DNA of 64,000 nucleotides from Bombella mellum (GCF_014048465.1 NZ_PDLY01000004.1:124001-188000), one strand, 5' to 3'. Positions 26,978-36,880 are shown, numbered from the stretch's first letter. Notes: generated from the sequence alone by a model not told the origin. A program made the numbers and translations.

Positions 26978-28029
26978 TTCTCGGCTCCCAGCCTGCGGCC
27001 ATCATATCGCTGCTTCCGCAGGTTCTGCCACCATGACCTGTTGTCAACATACCACCGGACCGTCTTGCGCAGGCCCGTCTCGAAATCATGCTCGGCCTTC
27101 CAGTCGAGGCACCGTTCGGCATGACTGGGGTCAATCTCGTACCGGAAATCATGCCCCGGCCTGTCACTGACAAACGAGATCAGGCGTTCCCTCGGGCCAG
27201 CAGGATCAGGCTCCAGCTCATCCAGCAGGGCGCATATCCGGCGCACGACATCCAGATTGCTCCGGGGCTGCCGGGCCCCGATGGCGTAGGTCTCGCCCGG
27301 CTTTCCATGTTCCACGGCCCGGACCAGGGCAGCGGCATGATCCTCCACGAACAGCCAGTCCCGGAGATTCTCACCCTTTCCGTAAACGGGCAGGGGCTTC
27401 CCCTCCAGGGCATTTATGATCATCAGCGGGATCAGCTTCTCCGGGAAATGCCACGGCCCATAATTGTTCGTCGTATTGGTCACGAAAGCCGGGAAACCGT
27501 AAGTATGATGCCACGCCCGCACGAGATGGTCGGACGCCGCCTTGCTGGCAGAGTACGGGCTGCGGGGATCATACGCCGTCGTCTCGGTGAACGGAGGGTC
27601 TTCCGGAGCCAGATGGCCGAACACTTCATCCGTCGAAATGTGGAGGAAGCGGAACCCTGCCTTCTTTTCCGTCTCCAGCCCCATCCAGTAACGACGTGCC
27701 ACATCCAGCAGGCAGTATGTTCCCACAATGTTGGTCTGGATGAAAACGTCCGGACCATCAATGGACCGGTCCACATGACTCTCGGCGGCCAGATGCATGA
27801 TGGCATCCGGCTGAAAATCAGCCAGGGCCTTTTCCAGCGCAGGTCGGTCATTGATGGAGATGCGGGCGTGGAAATACCGTGGATCGGACGCCACGGCTGC
27901 CAGTGTTTCCTCGGAGGCAGCATAGGTCATGCAGTCGATGTTGAGGACCTGATGGGACGTCCTCTGCATGAGGTGTCGTACTACGGCAGACCCTATGAAA
28001 CCACATCCACCTGTTACTGCAACCCTCAT
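26974..28029 (-). CDS. rfbB: dTDP-glucose 4,6-dehydratase
   Basis: A 351-residue SDR enzyme that converts dTDP-glucose to dTDP-4-keto-6-deoxyglucose. The N-terminal NAD motif is GGCGFIG, HLAAESHVDRSI is diagnostic of the family, and the catalytic Tyr-Lys pair lies in YSASKAASDH with STDEVFG upstream. Two ATGs are adjacent; 28029 has GGAGG at 4 bases. It is the first gene of the rfbBACD operon and lies 220 bp downstream of manC on the same strand. Confidence 0.96.
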   Translation of the reverse strand: MRVAVTGGCGFIGSAVVRHLMQRTSHQVLNIDCMTYAASEETLAAVASDPRYFHARISINDRPALEKALADFQPDAIMHLAAESHVDRSIDGPDVFIQTNIVGTYCLLDVARRYWMGLETEKKAGFRFLHISTDEVFGHLAPEDPPFTETTAYDPRSPYSASKAASDHLVRAWHHTYGFPAFVTNTTNNYGPWHFPEKLIPLMIINALEGKPLPVYGKGENLRDWLFVEDHAAALVRAVEHGKPGETYAIGARQPRSNLDVVRRICALLDELEPDPAGPRERLISFVSDRPGHDFRYEIDPSHAERCLDWKAEHDFETGLRKTVRWYVDNRSWWQNLRKQRYDGRRLGAEK

Positions 28030-28249
28030 CATACCTCCCTCATGTATCAGACAGCCGGACGAAGCCTCCCGGGCTTTCCCGGCTCCGGGCATCCCGACAG
28101 ACACCCAGCGCACATAATGACCATATCAGGCGAAAAAACGGCCCCCGGCTTTTTCAGCGGCCCTGCCCGACACCCACCGTCACGGGACATCCTGTCAGCA
28201 ATATAGTAACGTTCAGGTGATTTGAAGTCCCGCATCCGATAAACATGGA

Positions 28250-29662
28250 TCAACGCCGATACAGGTCATCCAGGCGGACAATATCGTCTTCTCCCAGATA
28301 AGGCCCGGACTGGACCTCGATCAGTGTCATCGGAATACGGCCGGGATTTTCCAGCCTGTGTACGCAGCCCAGCGGCAGGTAGACGCTTTCATTCTCCCTC
28401 ACCATGATCTGCTCATCATCCCGTGTCACGAGGGCCGTACCTGCCACGACGACCCAGTGTTCCGCCCGATGAAAATGTTTCTGGAGGGACAGTTTCTCAC
28501 CAGGGCTGACATGAATACGCTTCACCTGAAACCGGTCCCCCTGGATGAGGCTTTCGTAGAACCCCCAGGGGCGGTACATGCGGACATGCTGCTCGGCTTC
28601 CGGGTGCCCCTCATCCTTCAGGCGGGACACCATGTGCTTGATGTCCTGTGCCCGCTCCCTGTGTGACACCATGACGGCATCCCGGGTGACGATGATGATA
28701 AGATCATCCACCCCTGTCACGGTCGCCACGACACCATCGGAATTGACGTAACAGTTCCGGGCATGATCGAGAAACACGTTGCCCCGCACGGCATTGCCGT
28801 TCCCGTCCTTGGGCGTCAGCTCCCACACGGCATCCCAGCTGCCGACATCCATCCAGCAAAAACTGGATGGCACGACGGCGGCCCTGTCCGTGCGCTCAGC
28901 CACGGCATAATCCACCGAGATGGAAGGAGACCGTGAAAAAGAGGCCTCATCCAGCTGGACGAAACCGAGGTCTCCGCTGGCGTTCTGCACGGCCCCTGCC
29001 ACAGCCTCATATATGGCCGGTTCGTACCGCTTCAGCTCCTCGAGGAACACACGGGCACGGGCCACGAACATCCCGGAATTCCAGAGATGCTGCCCGTCAG
29101 CCGCCATCGTCTCGGCCCTGCTGGCCTCCGGTTTCTCCAGAAACCGGGCTATGTGGTAGACATTCTCCTGCCCGTCCAGCAGGTCTCCCTGACGGATGTA
29201 GCCATATCCCGTCTCGGCACGGGTCGGCCTGATCCCGAACGTGACGATGTAATCGTGTCTGGCCGCCTCGCAGGCCTGTTCCAGGGCCAGCCCCAAGGCC
29301 TCATGATCCTCGATCACCGCATCGGCAGGCATGAACCAGAGCAGGGCCTCCTCGTCACGCTGCATCTGCCAGAACGCCGCCGCTGCCATGGCCGCCGCCG
29401 AATTGCGGGCCACAGGTTCCAGAATGATGTCGACCTTCTCAACCCCCACCTGCCGCAGCTGCTCGGCCATGATGAAGCGATGCTCACGGTTGCCCACGAC
29501 GACCGGCTCGGCCTCCAGCCCCAGCAGTCTCGTCCGCTGCACGGTTTCCTGGAAAGGCGTATCCTGCCCCAGCAGGGCGCAGAACTGCTTGGGGTAGCTC
29601 TTGCGGGATACTGGCCAGAGCCGTGTCCCAGACCCGCCAGAAAGAATAACAGGAACGATCAT
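28250..29662 (-). CDS. manC: Mannose-1-phosphate guanylyltransferase/mannose-6-phosphate isomerase
   Basis: A 470-residue bifunctional type II enzyme. The N-terminal two thirds is the GDP-mannose pyrophosphorylase (LSGGSGTRLWPVSR, then FLEKPEA and WNSGMF). The C-terminal third is a cupin isomerase (QKHFHRAEHWVVVAGTA) with its metal-binding histidines. It supplies GDP-mannose, the usual donor for polyprenyl-phosphate mannose and for cell-surface mannose or fucose. The gap to the divergent galE gene is 239 bp and holds an imperfect dyad near 29700-29732. Confidence 0.95.
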   Translation of the reverse strand: MIVPVILSGGSGTRLWPVSRKSYPKQFCALLGQDTPFQETVQRTRLLGLEAEPVVVGNREHRFIMAEQLRQVGVEKVDIILEPVARNSAAAMAAAAFWQMQRDEEALLWFMPADAVIEDHEALGLALEQACEAARHDYIVTFGIRPTRAETGYGYIRQGDLLDGQENVYHIARFLEKPEASRAETMAADGQHLWNSGMFVARARVFLEELKRYEPAIYEAVAGAVQNASGDLGFVQLDEASFSRSPSISVDYAVAERTDRAAVVPSSFCWMDVGSWDAVWELTPKDGNGNAVRGNVFLDHARNCYVNSDGVVATVTGVDDLIIIVTRDAVMVSHRERAQDIKHMVSRLKDEGHPEAEQHVRMYRPWGFYESLIQGDRFQVKRIHVSPGEKLSLQKHFHRAEHWVVVAGTALVTRDDEQIMVRENESVYLPLGCVHRLENPGRIPMTLIEVQSGPYLGEDDIVRLDDLYRR

Positions 29663-29699
29663 TGCTCGCCTTTCCAGTATCGACTGATGTCAGCATCTT

Positions 29700-29732
29700 G
29701 ATAATGACTGCCGTATGAGACGGCATGTTATC
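29700..29732. repeat. Imperfect dyad in the manC-galE divergent spacer
   Basis: A 6-bp stem (29709-29714 with 29720-29725, five-base centre) is nested within an outer 5-bp pair (29700-29704 with 29728-29732). It lies 38 bp upstream of the manC start and could be an operator or leader hairpin. Confidence 0.35.
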
Positions 29733-29901
29733 ATGGACGTAATCTCCGGGGATAGCCTCTCCGGGCCTGCCCTGCGCCTTACGGGCTGAGGACAGGGCTT
29801 TTTCAAAAAACGGACAGACATACAACCATCTGGTTACCGGTCATGGTGTAAACTCTTCTGCTCTTCATTCTCCAACAGCTGAAAGAGGAACGTCCAGACC
29901 C

Positions 29902-30912
29902 ATGCACTATCTTGTTACCGGCGGTGCTGGCTATGTCGGCAGTCATGTTGCCCTGGCTCTGCTGGAAGACGGGCATGAGGTAACCGTTCTGGACAATCTG
30001 AGCACCGGCCACCGGGCCGCCATTCCTGCGGGGGCCAGGTTCCGCCATGCGGACCTTGCCAATGCCACCGCCCTTGAGACCATACTGGGGGAAACACGCT
30101 GGGATGGAGTCCTGCATCTGGCGGCCCTGTCGGTCGTGGGGGATTCCATGAAATCACCCATCCACTACATCCGCCAGAACATGCTGACATCGCTGAACCT
30201 GATAGAAGGCTGTGTCCGCCACAGGATCGGGCGTTTCCTGTTTTCCTCCACCGCAGCCCTGTTCGACAGCGGGAGCACGGCACCCCTCTCGGAAACGGCC
30301 CCCATCAGTCCCGGTTCCCCCTATGGGGAAAGCAAGTTTCTCATTGAACGGGCCCTGCACTGGGCAGACCGGCAGCATGGCCTGCACTACGGCTGCCTGC
30401 GCTATTTCAATGCGGCCGGAGCGGACGAACAGGGACGGCTGGGCGAGGACCATCGCCCGGAGACCCATCTCATTCCTCTGGCCATCGATACGGCCCTTGG
30501 CAGACGCCCGCTCCTCAGGCTCGCCGGCAATGATTATGACACGCCTGACGGCACCTGCATCCGGGATTACGTCCATGTCAGCGATCTGGCAAAGGCACAT
30601 CTCCTGACACTGTCCCGGCTGGATGAAGGCTCCGTCACCTACAATCTGGGCACGGGACGGGGTGTCAGCAATCTGGAGGTCATGAAAACCGTCGAACGCC
30701 TCAGCGGGCAGTCACTCCCCTGGTCATGGGCTCCCAGAAGGGATGGAGACCCGGCCATTCTGGTGACCGACCCGACCCGCATCCGCACGGAGCTGGGATG
30801 GCAGCCCCGCCATACGGAAATCGACTCCATCATAGAGACGGCCCTCCGCTGGCGGCTCTACCACCCTGAAGGATACAGCACGCCCCGGGGGACCGGCTCT
30901 CAGCGTATGTAA
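29902..30912 (+). CDS. galE: UDP-glucose 4-epimerase
   Basis: A 336-residue SDR enzyme that interconverts UDP-glucose and UDP-galactose. It has the NAD motif GGAGYVG, the Ser and Tyr-Lys region (FSSTAALFD, YGESKFLIE), FNAAGADEQGRLGEDH and the RDYVHVSDLAKAH segment, all typical of GalE. It uses the first ATG. Its 3' end overlaps the converging GT-C-like gene by 13 bp. It supplies UDP-galactose for the local glycosyltransferases. Confidence 0.94.
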   Translation: MHYLVTGGAGYVGSHVALALLEDGHEVTVLDNLSTGHRAAIPAGARFRHADLANATALETILGETRWDGVLHLAALSVVGDSMKSPIHYIRQNMLTSLNLIEGCVRHRIGRFLFSSTAALFDSGSTAPLSETAPISPGSPYGESKFLIERALHWADRQHGLHYGCLRYFNAAGADEQGRLGEDHRPETHLIPLAIDTALGRRPLLRLAGNDYDTPDGTCIRDYVHVSDLAKAHLLTLSRLDEGSVTYNLGTGRGVSNLEVMKTVERLSGQSLPWSWAPRRDGDPAILVTDPTRIRTELGWQPRHTEIDSIIETALRWRLYHPEGYSTPRGTGSQRM

Positions 30913-32345
30913 CCCAGCAGGATCATCTCACCATTATCCATGACGGGCCGGTACCCTGCCTTCGCAAGCCAGCTGTCAAAGATGATGTTGCCACTGCTGT
31001 AATGGGTCATCGTCCCATAGAGCTGCACGACCGAGAAACGGTGCTGGATGATCATGTCCTTCAGGAACACGACCTCCTTGTTCTTCTTGAGGGCCTGCGA
31101 AAGATTGAAACGGTCAATGGCGTCACGACTGTCCGCCCAGTAGCACAGGGCCATATCCGTGCAGAGCAGGGACGTGTTCCGCATCCTCAGGGCCTGTATG
31201 TAGGTCTGCCATTCGCTGTCCTTCAGCCGGACGGTCTGCACCTCCTGATAGGAGGACATGCCCCAGAAAGGCAGAAGGCACAGAAGAGGCAGCACCATCA
31301 CCCAGCAGGCACGGGCCAGCTGCTTCCGCTTCCCGTCCGGCCCGGACAGACGGGCCAGACCGATGCCGCACAGTATGGCAGCCGCCACGAAAGCGTCGAA
31401 CATGCAGTTGTAATCGACACCCTCACCCAGTGATTCCAGAAACCCGAACAGACAGCCGAACACCAGAAACAGCATCACCAGCACGGAAGGGTCTTTCAGG
31501 CTGACGGAACGCCACCTCTGGCAGAACACACCCACCCCGACCAGCAGCATACCCCCCATGAAAGGCAGCTGGCGCACGCTGTGGATCACCCGCCCCAGCC
31601 GAATGACACGCTGGTGCAGAAAGACATCCCTGAAGAAACTGATCCCGTACACCTCGTAACAGCTCAAGAAACCGACGGCCAGCAGGGCACCAAGCATGGC
31701 ACTCCAGAGGGCGGCCTTCCTCATGTCGACACAGAGCAGCCAGACGAACATGGCCAGCGGCAAGGCCACCAGATTATGCTTCGTGAATCCGCCCAGCACG
31801 ATCAGCAGGGCACAGCAGAACAGACGCTGCCATGTCAGCTCGGCCGGTTTCCGGCTGACCATCACATACAGCCCTCCCAGCATGAGAGCCTGGGCCAGCC
31901 ACTGCGGGTCGTTCATCCCGAAATAGCCGTGAAATGCCGTATTAGCCGTCACGAGGAAGAGGACCGCCGTTGCCAGGGCTGCCGCCAGCCTGCCCGTCAC
32001 GACCTGGATGATCCGGGCGATCAGGGCGGCCGAAACCAGAACGGAAAGACAGGACAGGATGCGGCCCGTGATGATGGCGTCAAACCCCAGCCGGACCAGC
32101 CCCCCCATCAGGACGAAAGACAGGGGAGGATAATTGTTGAACACGAAGCCCCTGTCGGATGAATAGAGCTGATGATCACCACCGGCCGTCCAGCTCGCCA
32201 GCTGGGCATTCCAGCCCTCATTGACGTCCAGAGGCACATGGTGGAACATGACCAGCACGGTCCTCGTGCATGTCAGAAGAAAGAGGGCAGCCCATACGGC
32301 ACACCAGCACCAGATCACCCGGTCCTTTTTGCTAGGCACAAACAT
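30900..32345 (-). CDS. Polytopic membrane protein, GT-C glycosyltransferase-like
   Basis: A 481-residue inner-membrane protein with about ten hydrophobic segments. The first periplasmic loop contains an acidic residue pair (DVNEGWN, residues 40-46) and is followed by FNNYPPLSFV, the layout of GT-C enzymes that take sugars from polyprenyl-phosphate donors. A soluble C-terminal tail of about 110 residues follows the last helix. It overlaps galE tail to tail and is divergent from the related gene at 32501. Donor and acceptor are unknown. The assignment to the GT-C fold is by topology and loop motif only. Confidence 0.6.
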   Translation of the reverse strand: MFVPSKKDRVIWCWCAVWAALFLLTCTRTVLVMFHHVPLDVNEGWNAQLASWTAGGDHQLYSSDRGFVFNNYPPLSFVLMGGLVRLGFDAIITGRILSCLSVLVSAALIARIIQVVTGRLAAALATAVLFLVTANTAFHGYFGMNDPQWLAQALMLGGLYVMVSRKPAELTWQRLFCCALLIVLGGFTKHNLVALPLAMFVWLLCVDMRKAALWSAMLGALLAVGFLSCYEVYGISFFRDVFLHQRVIRLGRVIHSVRQLPFMGGMLLVGVGVFCQRWRSVSLKDPSVLVMLFLVFGCLFGFLESLGEGVDYNCMFDAFVAAAILCGIGLARLSGPDGKRKQLARACWVMVLPLLCLLPFWGMSSYQEVQTVRLKDSEWQTYIQALRMRNTSLLCTDMALCYWADSRDAIDRFNLSQALKKNKEVVFLKDMIIQHRFSVVQLYGTMTHYSSGNIIFDSWLAKAGYRPVMDNGEMILLGYIR

Positions 32346-32500
32346 ACCCCATTCCAGACAAATGCATCAGCGACCATCCCTAATGCTTCCTTTACAGACA
32401 ATTCCAGTAGCACGAAAATCATAATAATTTCCTACAGAAAGCCATCGGATTCATTTGATCAATTTACACTTCTGTATAGAATGCGCCGCTGTTTTCCTCT

Positions 32501-34030
32501 ATGAAAACACGTTTCTATACTTCACCGGCTGTCAGAATGTCCCATACATCACTCCTAAACCGCCACACATGGTCTTCAAGAGAAACACATATAGCCTATT
32601 TTTTACTGCTTGTCATGGCAATCCTGACCCGTGCCATGGTTTTTGGAAATCCTTTTATATTTGCGGATGAAGAATTCTACATGTTCGTCGGCGGCAGGAT
32701 GCTGCATGGCGAACTTCCTTTTGTGGATGTGTGGGACCGGAAACCCATCGGCATCTTCCTGCTTTATGAAGTCTTCCACCTTTTCGGCCCCTGGCGTGTC
32801 TGGGCCTATCAGACATTCGCCCTGCTGAGTGCCTGGGCCACGTCCATCCTGTGCCTGAAAGTGGCCCGTTTCATCGCACCGGCGGGGGGTGCCCTTCTGG
32901 CGGGCTTCCTCTATCTCGTCTGGACCGCCAACTCACAAGGCTGCGGTGGCCAGACACCCATTTTCTACAATCTCCTCACCGTCTGGGCCATCCTGCTCAT
33001 CACACGCTTTCTGGCACGGCAGACCCGCCTCTCCCTTTTCCAGACAGGAGCCGGGGTCATGGCCCTGTTTGGCCTTGCCCTCCAGATCAAGACCTCCGTC
33101 GTCTTTGAGGGCGTCTATGTCGGGCTGTACCTGATGTGGCTCACCTACCGCCAGGACAGGGACCTCATGAAGGTCGTGCCGTACGCACTGGCCTGGTGCG
33201 GCATCGCCCTCGTGCCGACAGTTGCGGCCATGCTGTTCTATGTCCTTGCCGGGCATTTTCAGGAATGGTGGTTTGCCAATGCCATTTCCATCTTCCTGAA
33301 AAAACCCTCCCCGGTCGCCTCCCTGCACCAGTGGCTGCACACGGTGTACTGGGGACTGGTCATGCTGGGCATCCTGCTCATCACCACCATCCTGCGCCTC
33401 ATCTTCAGGAAGCAGACGGCGGACTGCCAGACACTGTCCCGGTTTCTGGGGGGATGGGCCTGGACCGCCTTTGCAGGCTTCGCCATTTTCAACACCTTCA
33501 CCAAACACTATTCCCTGCCCCTCTACCCGGCCTTCTTCATCTTCGCCGCCCCGCTCTGGACATCCCGGCTCAGCCGCCTCTGGCTTGTCCTGCTGCTGGT
33601 CTGGGGTGGGATACGGGCCTATGATGCAGAAAAGCGGCTGCACAAGGCCAGCAACCTGACGACCCTGAAAAAGGTCCTGCCCGTTTTCTCCGCCCAGCCC
33701 GGCTGCATCTACAATTACGACACACCGGACACGTTCACGGACAGTCTTCCCTACTGCCACCTGACCCGCTTCCCCTTCTCCGGTCATCTCGGCACGGATA
33801 CGGAGAAACATGCCCTGGGCATTGATCCCGTTCAGGAAATAAAGGCCATCCTGGCCCGGAAGCCTCTCTATATTCTCATCTCCGCCGATGATTCGGACCG
33901 AAACCCCTACATCAACCATGACACCTTCAATGTCCTCATAAAGGAGATCAGACAGCATTACGAAGCCATCTATGGCGTGGTGCAGCGTTATGCCTTCAAT
34001 GGTGTCATCATCTATAAACGGGTCCGCTGA
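32501..34030 (+). CDS. GT39/PMT_2-like membrane glycosyltransferase
   Basis: A 509-residue polytopic protein. The first outer loop has ADEEFY, and slightly later DVWDRKPIGIFLLYE, matching the acidic motif and KPP-like motif of the ArnT/PMT_2 group, which transfer a sugar from a polyprenyl-phosphate donor. About ten to eleven helices are followed by a 120-residue periplasmic-type tail. Internal ATGs nearby (for example 32537) are possible starts. Its message ends at a bidirectional terminator. The likely acceptor is lipopolysaccharide or another envelope glycan, by analogy only. Confidence 0.7.
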   Translation: MKTRFYTSPAVRMSHTSLLNRHTWSSRETHIAYFLLLVMAILTRAMVFGNPFIFADEEFYMFVGGRMLHGELPFVDVWDRKPIGIFLLYEVFHLFGPWRVWAYQTFALLSAWATSILCLKVARFIAPAGGALLAGFLYLVWTANSQGCGGQTPIFYNLLTVWAILLITRFLARQTRLSLFQTGAGVMALFGLALQIKTSVVFEGVYVGLYLMWLTYRQDRDLMKVVPYALAWCGIALVPTVAAMLFYVLAGHFQEWWFANAISIFLKKPSPVASLHQWLHTVYWGLVMLGILLITTILRLIFRKQTADCQTLSRFLGGWAWTAFAGFAIFNTFTKHYSLPLYPAFFIFAAPLWTSRLSRLWLVLLLVWGGIRAYDAEKRLHKASNLTTLKKVLPVFSAQPGCIYNYDTPDTFTDSLPYCHLTRFPFSGHLGTDTEKHALGIDPVQEIKAILARKPLYILISADDSDRNPYINHDTFNVLIKEIRQHYEAIYGVVQRYAFNGVIIYKRVR

Positions 34031-34056
34031 TCCGACCTGTCCGGCACGGTTTTCCA

Positions 34057-34096
34057 TAAAAAATGGCCCTCCCATGCACCGGGAGGGCCATTTTTC
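34057..34096. terminator. Bidirectional intrinsic terminator
   Basis: An 11-bp GC-rich stem (34063-34073 with 34081-34091) flanked by an A-run on the left and TTTT on the right, between two converging membrane-protein genes. Confidence 0.92.
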
Positions 34097-34120
34097 TTTC
34101 AGGCAGAAACGTCTCCGCTC

Positions 34121-35536
34121 TCAGAACATCCGGTGGGTGTAATAGGAGAACACTCCGTTCTTGATGTACATATAGGCGGGTCCCAGCTCACTTTCCCCGT
34201 AGAGGGCAATGTTGAGATTGGAGAACACCACGCTGATGACCAGAAGAGTGATCAGCGTCTTCTTGAGAAACGTCACGTCCCTCAGGTTTCTGTACAGATA
34301 GACGCAACCCAGCGTCCCGAGAAAGACGATGTCCGGATAGAATTCGGCCCGGTACCGGTAATTCATGCTGATGGCAATCATCATCAGGAAGGCCGGAATG
34401 GCCAGGGACACCGCAATGGACGCAAAGGCCGCCCTGCTGACGGGGAACACCCGGTTCTTCCGGAAAAGCCCGGCGATGAGCAGCCCTCCACAGAGCAGCA
34501 TGAAGCCGTCCGTCAGGAAAAAGCTGCTTGGCGGAAGCTCGTTGGCATCAATCAGTCTGGTGAAACTGTCCTGAAGGACATAATGCCCGTCAGCCTTCTG
34601 GAATATCCAGATCGGCACGAAGAAATAGACGATGCCCAGATAAAATCTCTGAAGATTGAACAGCCCGTAAGTCTTGGTCCTCAGGACACGGCTGGGGAAC
34701 TCCACATTGTAGAGATACAGGTCATAATTGGCGAAGGTGAGCGGGTTCCCCCACCGCCTGTAATTCACATAGCCCGTCACGATGATGGCGAGGACGGAAA
34801 TGACGGCCGGCACCACGATGGACGGGAGCGTGACACCATCCTCCTTCGTCCTGAAGCTGCGGCACCACCGGTAGAAATAGATGATGAGAAAGCAGAGCAG
34901 CGCAGCATAAAGCCCGATGCCCATGGAAACACGGGTCAGCAGGGCGCAGGACGCCGCAATGGACATGTACAGCCCGCCATACCGCCAGTATTCTTTCTCG
35001 CAGAGAACACGGATGGCGCAGTACACGAACCATGAGGCAAAGGCCAGGGCCCAGAAACAGACCTCCTGATAGAGGCTGTGCTCAAAGAAGCAGACCTGTT
35101 CGCCAGAAAAGGCCAGAGCAATGGCCAGGCAGAGCGAGACCCATGAATTCCCGCCAAGATAGCGGTCCGACACGAAACGCCATGTCCTGTAATTGAAGAA
35201 CAGGATCATCAGCACGGCCAGGATGGATGAGAGACGTGTCACGTCCCAGTGCAACCCGTTGGGGAAAAGCAGGACCGGCAGCCTCAGCAGGGAAGGGAAA
35301 ATGCCCCAGTAGGCATAGACCTTTCCATCCCGGAGGAAGCCTTCCTCCTCGACGGTCTTCGGGTCCACGTCGAAATGGCCATGCAGCATGTGGTCAATCA
35401 TGCTGTTGAAGGTCAGCCTCAGACCACCGGGCCGGACCTCCACCGGCAGGTGGGACCAGGACAGGATGCCCATGATGCTCCAGACGATGGCGGCGCACCA
35501 TATGATGAGGGTCAGGTTTTTCTTGAAGATCATCAC
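34121..35536 (-). CDS. Polytopic membrane protein, GT-C-like
   Basis: A 471-residue membrane protein with roughly ten to twelve hydrophobic segments. After the first helix there is a long outer loop with acidic residues and RDGKVYAYWGIFPSLLRLPV, a pattern seen in uncharacterised GT-C-type proteins. The C-terminus is soluble and short. It follows the GT2 gene at 35552-36493 by 15 bp on the same strand, so the two are probably one transcription unit: the GT2 enzyme charging a lipid carrier and this protein using it. That pairing is inference. Confidence 0.55.
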   Translation of the reverse strand: MMIFKKNLTLIIWCAAIVWSIMGILSWSHLPVEVRPGGLRLTFNSMIDHMLHGHFDVDPKTVEEEGFLRDGKVYAYWGIFPSLLRLPVLLFPNGLHWDVTRLSSILAVLMILFFNYRTWRFVSDRYLGGNSWVSLCLAIALAFSGEQVCFFEHSLYQEVCFWALAFASWFVYCAIRVLCEKEYWRYGGLYMSIAASCALLTRVSMGIGLYAALLCFLIIYFYRWCRSFRTKEDGVTLPSIVVPAVISVLAIIVTGYVNYRRWGNPLTFANYDLYLYNVEFPSRVLRTKTYGLFNLQRFYLGIVYFFVPIWIFQKADGHYVLQDSFTRLIDANELPPSSFFLTDGFMLLCGGLLIAGLFRKNRVFPVSRAAFASIAVSLAIPAFLMMIAISMNYRYRAEFYPDIVFLGTLGCVYLYRNLRDVTFLKKTLITLLVISVVFSNLNIALYGESELGPAYMYIKNGVFSYYTHRMF

Positions 35537-35551
35537 GACTGTTTCCGGAAC

Positions 35552-36493
35552 TCAGGGCCTGTCAGAGAAGACGGCAGGATAGGACAGATAGGCCAGCCGT
35601 TTCTGTTCTTTCCGGGCAATGGCGATCGTGTCGAGGATCAGGCCACAGACGAAACTCAGGAAAGACAGCAGGACCAGGGCCGTCGCCAGCAGGGCCGTGG
35701 GCAGACGTGGCACGACACCGTTATGCAGGTAGAAGGACACGACCGGAATCCCCAGTGCGATCCCCAGCACGAACAGCACGCAGGCAATGGAGGAGAACAG
35801 CATGAACGGCTTCTCCAGCTTGACGATCTGGATGATCGTGAGCAGTATCCGGATGCCGTCCTTGTAGGTGCTCAGTTTCGAGACGCTGCCCGGTGGCCTC
35901 TCGACATAGGCCGTCTTCATCTCACCGATCGGCAGGCCCAGCTCCAGCGCATGGATGGTGAACTCGGTCTCCGTCTCGAACCCCTGCGACAGGGCCGGAA
36001 ATGACTTCACGAACCGTTTCGAGAACACCCTGTAACCGGACAGCATGTCCGACAGGCGGCGGCCAAAGATCATGGTCACCAGTCCCGTCAGCATCCGGTT
36101 GCCCAGCACATGCCCCAGCCGGTAGGCCGCCTTGCGGTCCGTGACACGGGCACCATTGACCATGTCCAGCCCGTTCTCATATGCATGGGCCAGCAGTTTC
36201 GGGGCGGCTTCAGCCTCATATGTCTCGTCCCCGTCAATCAGGACATAGAAATCCGCATCAATGTCAGAGAACATGCGCCGGACGACATAGCCCTTGCCCT
36301 GCATCCGCTCCGTACGGACGACCGCTCCCGCAGCACGGGCCACCTCCACCGTCCGGTCGGTGGAGTTGTTGTCATAGACATAGATGGCAGCCCCCGGCAT
36401 GTATCGGGCAAATTTCTCAACGACATGCCCCACCGTCATTTCTTCATTGTAACAGGGGATCAGGACCGCCACTTTCATGTTCTCAAAATCCAC
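35552..36493 (-). CDS. Family 2 glycosyltransferase with two C-terminal membrane helices
   Basis: A 313-residue enzyme with an N-terminal GT2 domain (VLIPCYNEEMTVG, YVYDNNSTD, and the DxD-like VLIDGDETYEA near residue 90) and two C-terminal helices (LFSSIACVLFVLGIALGIPV and LLATALVLLSFLSFVCGLIL). This layout matches polyprenyl-phosphate hexose synthases of the GtrB/DPM type that sit on the cytosolic face. An ATG at residue 6 (MKVAVLIPC) is an alternative start. It is paired with the polytopic protein downstream. Confidence 0.8.
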   Translation of the reverse strand: MDFENMKVAVLIPCYNEEMTVGHVVEKFARYMPGAAIYVYDNNSTDRTVEVARAAGAVVRTERMQGKGYVVRRMFSDIDADFYVLIDGDETYEAEAAPKLLAHAYENGLDMVNGARVTDRKAAYRLGHVLGNRMLTGLVTMIFGRRLSDMLSGYRVFSKRFVKSFPALSQGFETETEFTIHALELGLPIGEMKTAYVERPPGSVSKLSTYKDGIRILLTIIQIVKLEKPFMLFSSIACVLFVLGIALGIPVVSFYLHNGVVPRLPTALLATALVLLSFLSFVCGLILDTIAIARKEQKRLAYLSYPAVFSDRP

Positions 36494-36834
36494 GCAAACC
36501 TCTTTTTTTCAAACTGCGGGCCAGTAAAATTCAGCAGGGCACTAATGGCCTCTTCTATGATGCCGAAAACAGAAAATCAACGGCCCTGTCACCCTGATTA
36601 TATGCCGGACTCTATTGTTTGATTGTTAAATACCTGATCATGGATGGCTCATGGAAATAAAACCGCAAACTTTTCTGATGAATTCAGGAAAAGCGAAATA
36701 GTCCTCATGAACAGCCTGCCATAATGAAGGGGCCAGGACAGACAAAAGAAGACCCCAGCCTTTCCCCCACAGTACCGTCACGAAGAAAAGCGGGTGATGT
36801 CGGCCCCATGTCACGCCTTTTCCCACCCGGCACG
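36494..36834. other. Noncoding spacer upstream of the GT2 gene
   Basis: About 340 bases without a supportable gene. The 36500-36700 part is AT-rich and probably holds the promoter of the GT2/GT-C pair. No clear -35/-10 pair was chosen. Confidence 0.4.
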
Positions 36835-36880
36835 AGAAAAACGTCACGCCCATCCATGATATCGGAAGGGCGTGACGTTT
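36835..36880 (-). terminator. Intrinsic terminator of the rib operon
   Basis: On the minus strand a perfect 13-bp stem (36868-36880 with 36839-36851) is followed by a T-rich tail, 23 bases past the ribH stop. Confidence 0.85.

Noticed and set aside
32346-32500. Promoter from TTGATC (32455) and TATAGA (32475)
   Set aside because: The spacer is only 14 bases, too short for a normal sigma70 promoter.
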